From NCBI GenBank assembly GCA_964650975.1, contig CAZYWA010000175.1:1-14134 (forward strand): 14,134 bases of DNA, read 5' to 3'. The notes beneath the pieces are model-generated. The model saw nothing but the letters and a program-made list of their open reading frames with translations. It did not search any database and was not told the origin of the DNA. The stretch comes from CAZYWA01 sp964650975 [NCBI: uncultured bacterium] (lineage in GTDB: Bacteria > JADJOY01). The position numbers were made by a program, and so were the translations under genes. Position 1 is the first letter of the stretch, and each line of letters opens with the position of its first letter. Below, one piece after another: positions 14,067 through 14,134 of this stretch.

Positions 14067-14134
14067 GACCAGTAACAGGCGCAGACGCTCGAGCAGTTTT
14101 CCGCCACGCATGCCGCTGATCCAAGCGGCTGAAT

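Noticed and set aside
14110-14134. Possible start of a plus-strand gene (ATG CCG CTG ATC) at the right edge
   Set aside because: Only eight codons are visible, there is no SD, and it overlaps a short GCCGCT/AGCGGC inverted repeat; nothing supports it.

Overview
This is a GC-rich window from a Gram-negative bacterium. It contains an outer-membrane FadL-type channel, two putative lipoproteins, an ArnT-type membrane glycosyltransferase and an ECF sigma/anti-sigma pair. A zinc-ribbon (MJ0042-type) protein with a J-like region and TPRs, together with a small membrane-anchored six-cysteine protein, is the kind of gene content found in Myxococcota, former Deltaproteobacteria and neighbouring uncultured phyla. 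That placement is an inference from gene types; no rRNA or other marker gene is present.

Layout: (1) Positions 1-162 (-) hold the first 54 codons of an inositol-monophosphatase-family enzyme. (2) A 379-bp divergent gap with a 19-bp perfect palindrome precedes a plus-strand operon at 542-5346. It encodes a FadL/OmpP1 porin, a small NTF2/DUF4440-like putative lipoprotein that overlaps the porin by 4 bp, and an 890-residue neutral-ceramidase-like putative lipoprotein that follows after 15 bp. Together they look like a cell-surface module for hydrolysing a lipid or amide and taking up the product. (3) A short, AT-rich, dyad-dense convergent gap separates this operon from a minus-strand pair: a six-cysteine membrane protein (6334-6606) followed by a cytosolic glycerophosphodiester phosphodiesterase (5490-6218). 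(4) Plus-strand genes follow: a zinc-ribbon/degenerate-J/TPR protein (6886-8106) and an ArnT-like glycosyltransferase (8232-9833). (5) Minus-strand genes close the window: a six-TM diguanylate cyclase (10089-11240), then a large membrane anti-sigma factor (11371-13176), which overlaps by 4 bp the ECF sigma gene that precedes it in the transcript (13173 to about 13763).

The most striking non-coding signal is a four-copy, 76-77 bp interspersed element (6236-6311, 8117-8192, 9959-10034, 13990-14066), present only between genes. Each copy consists of two related 24-nt half-palindromes in inverted orientation around a 28-29 nt linker. The two half types differ at four positions that compensate one another within the half, so each half keeps a perfect 7-bp stem with a GTCCCT loop. 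This is the architecture of REP/BIME elements. The second notable point is that the ceramidase-like protein keeps the family's metal-binding motifs but has Gln where the catalytic Ser of the GDxSP motif should be.
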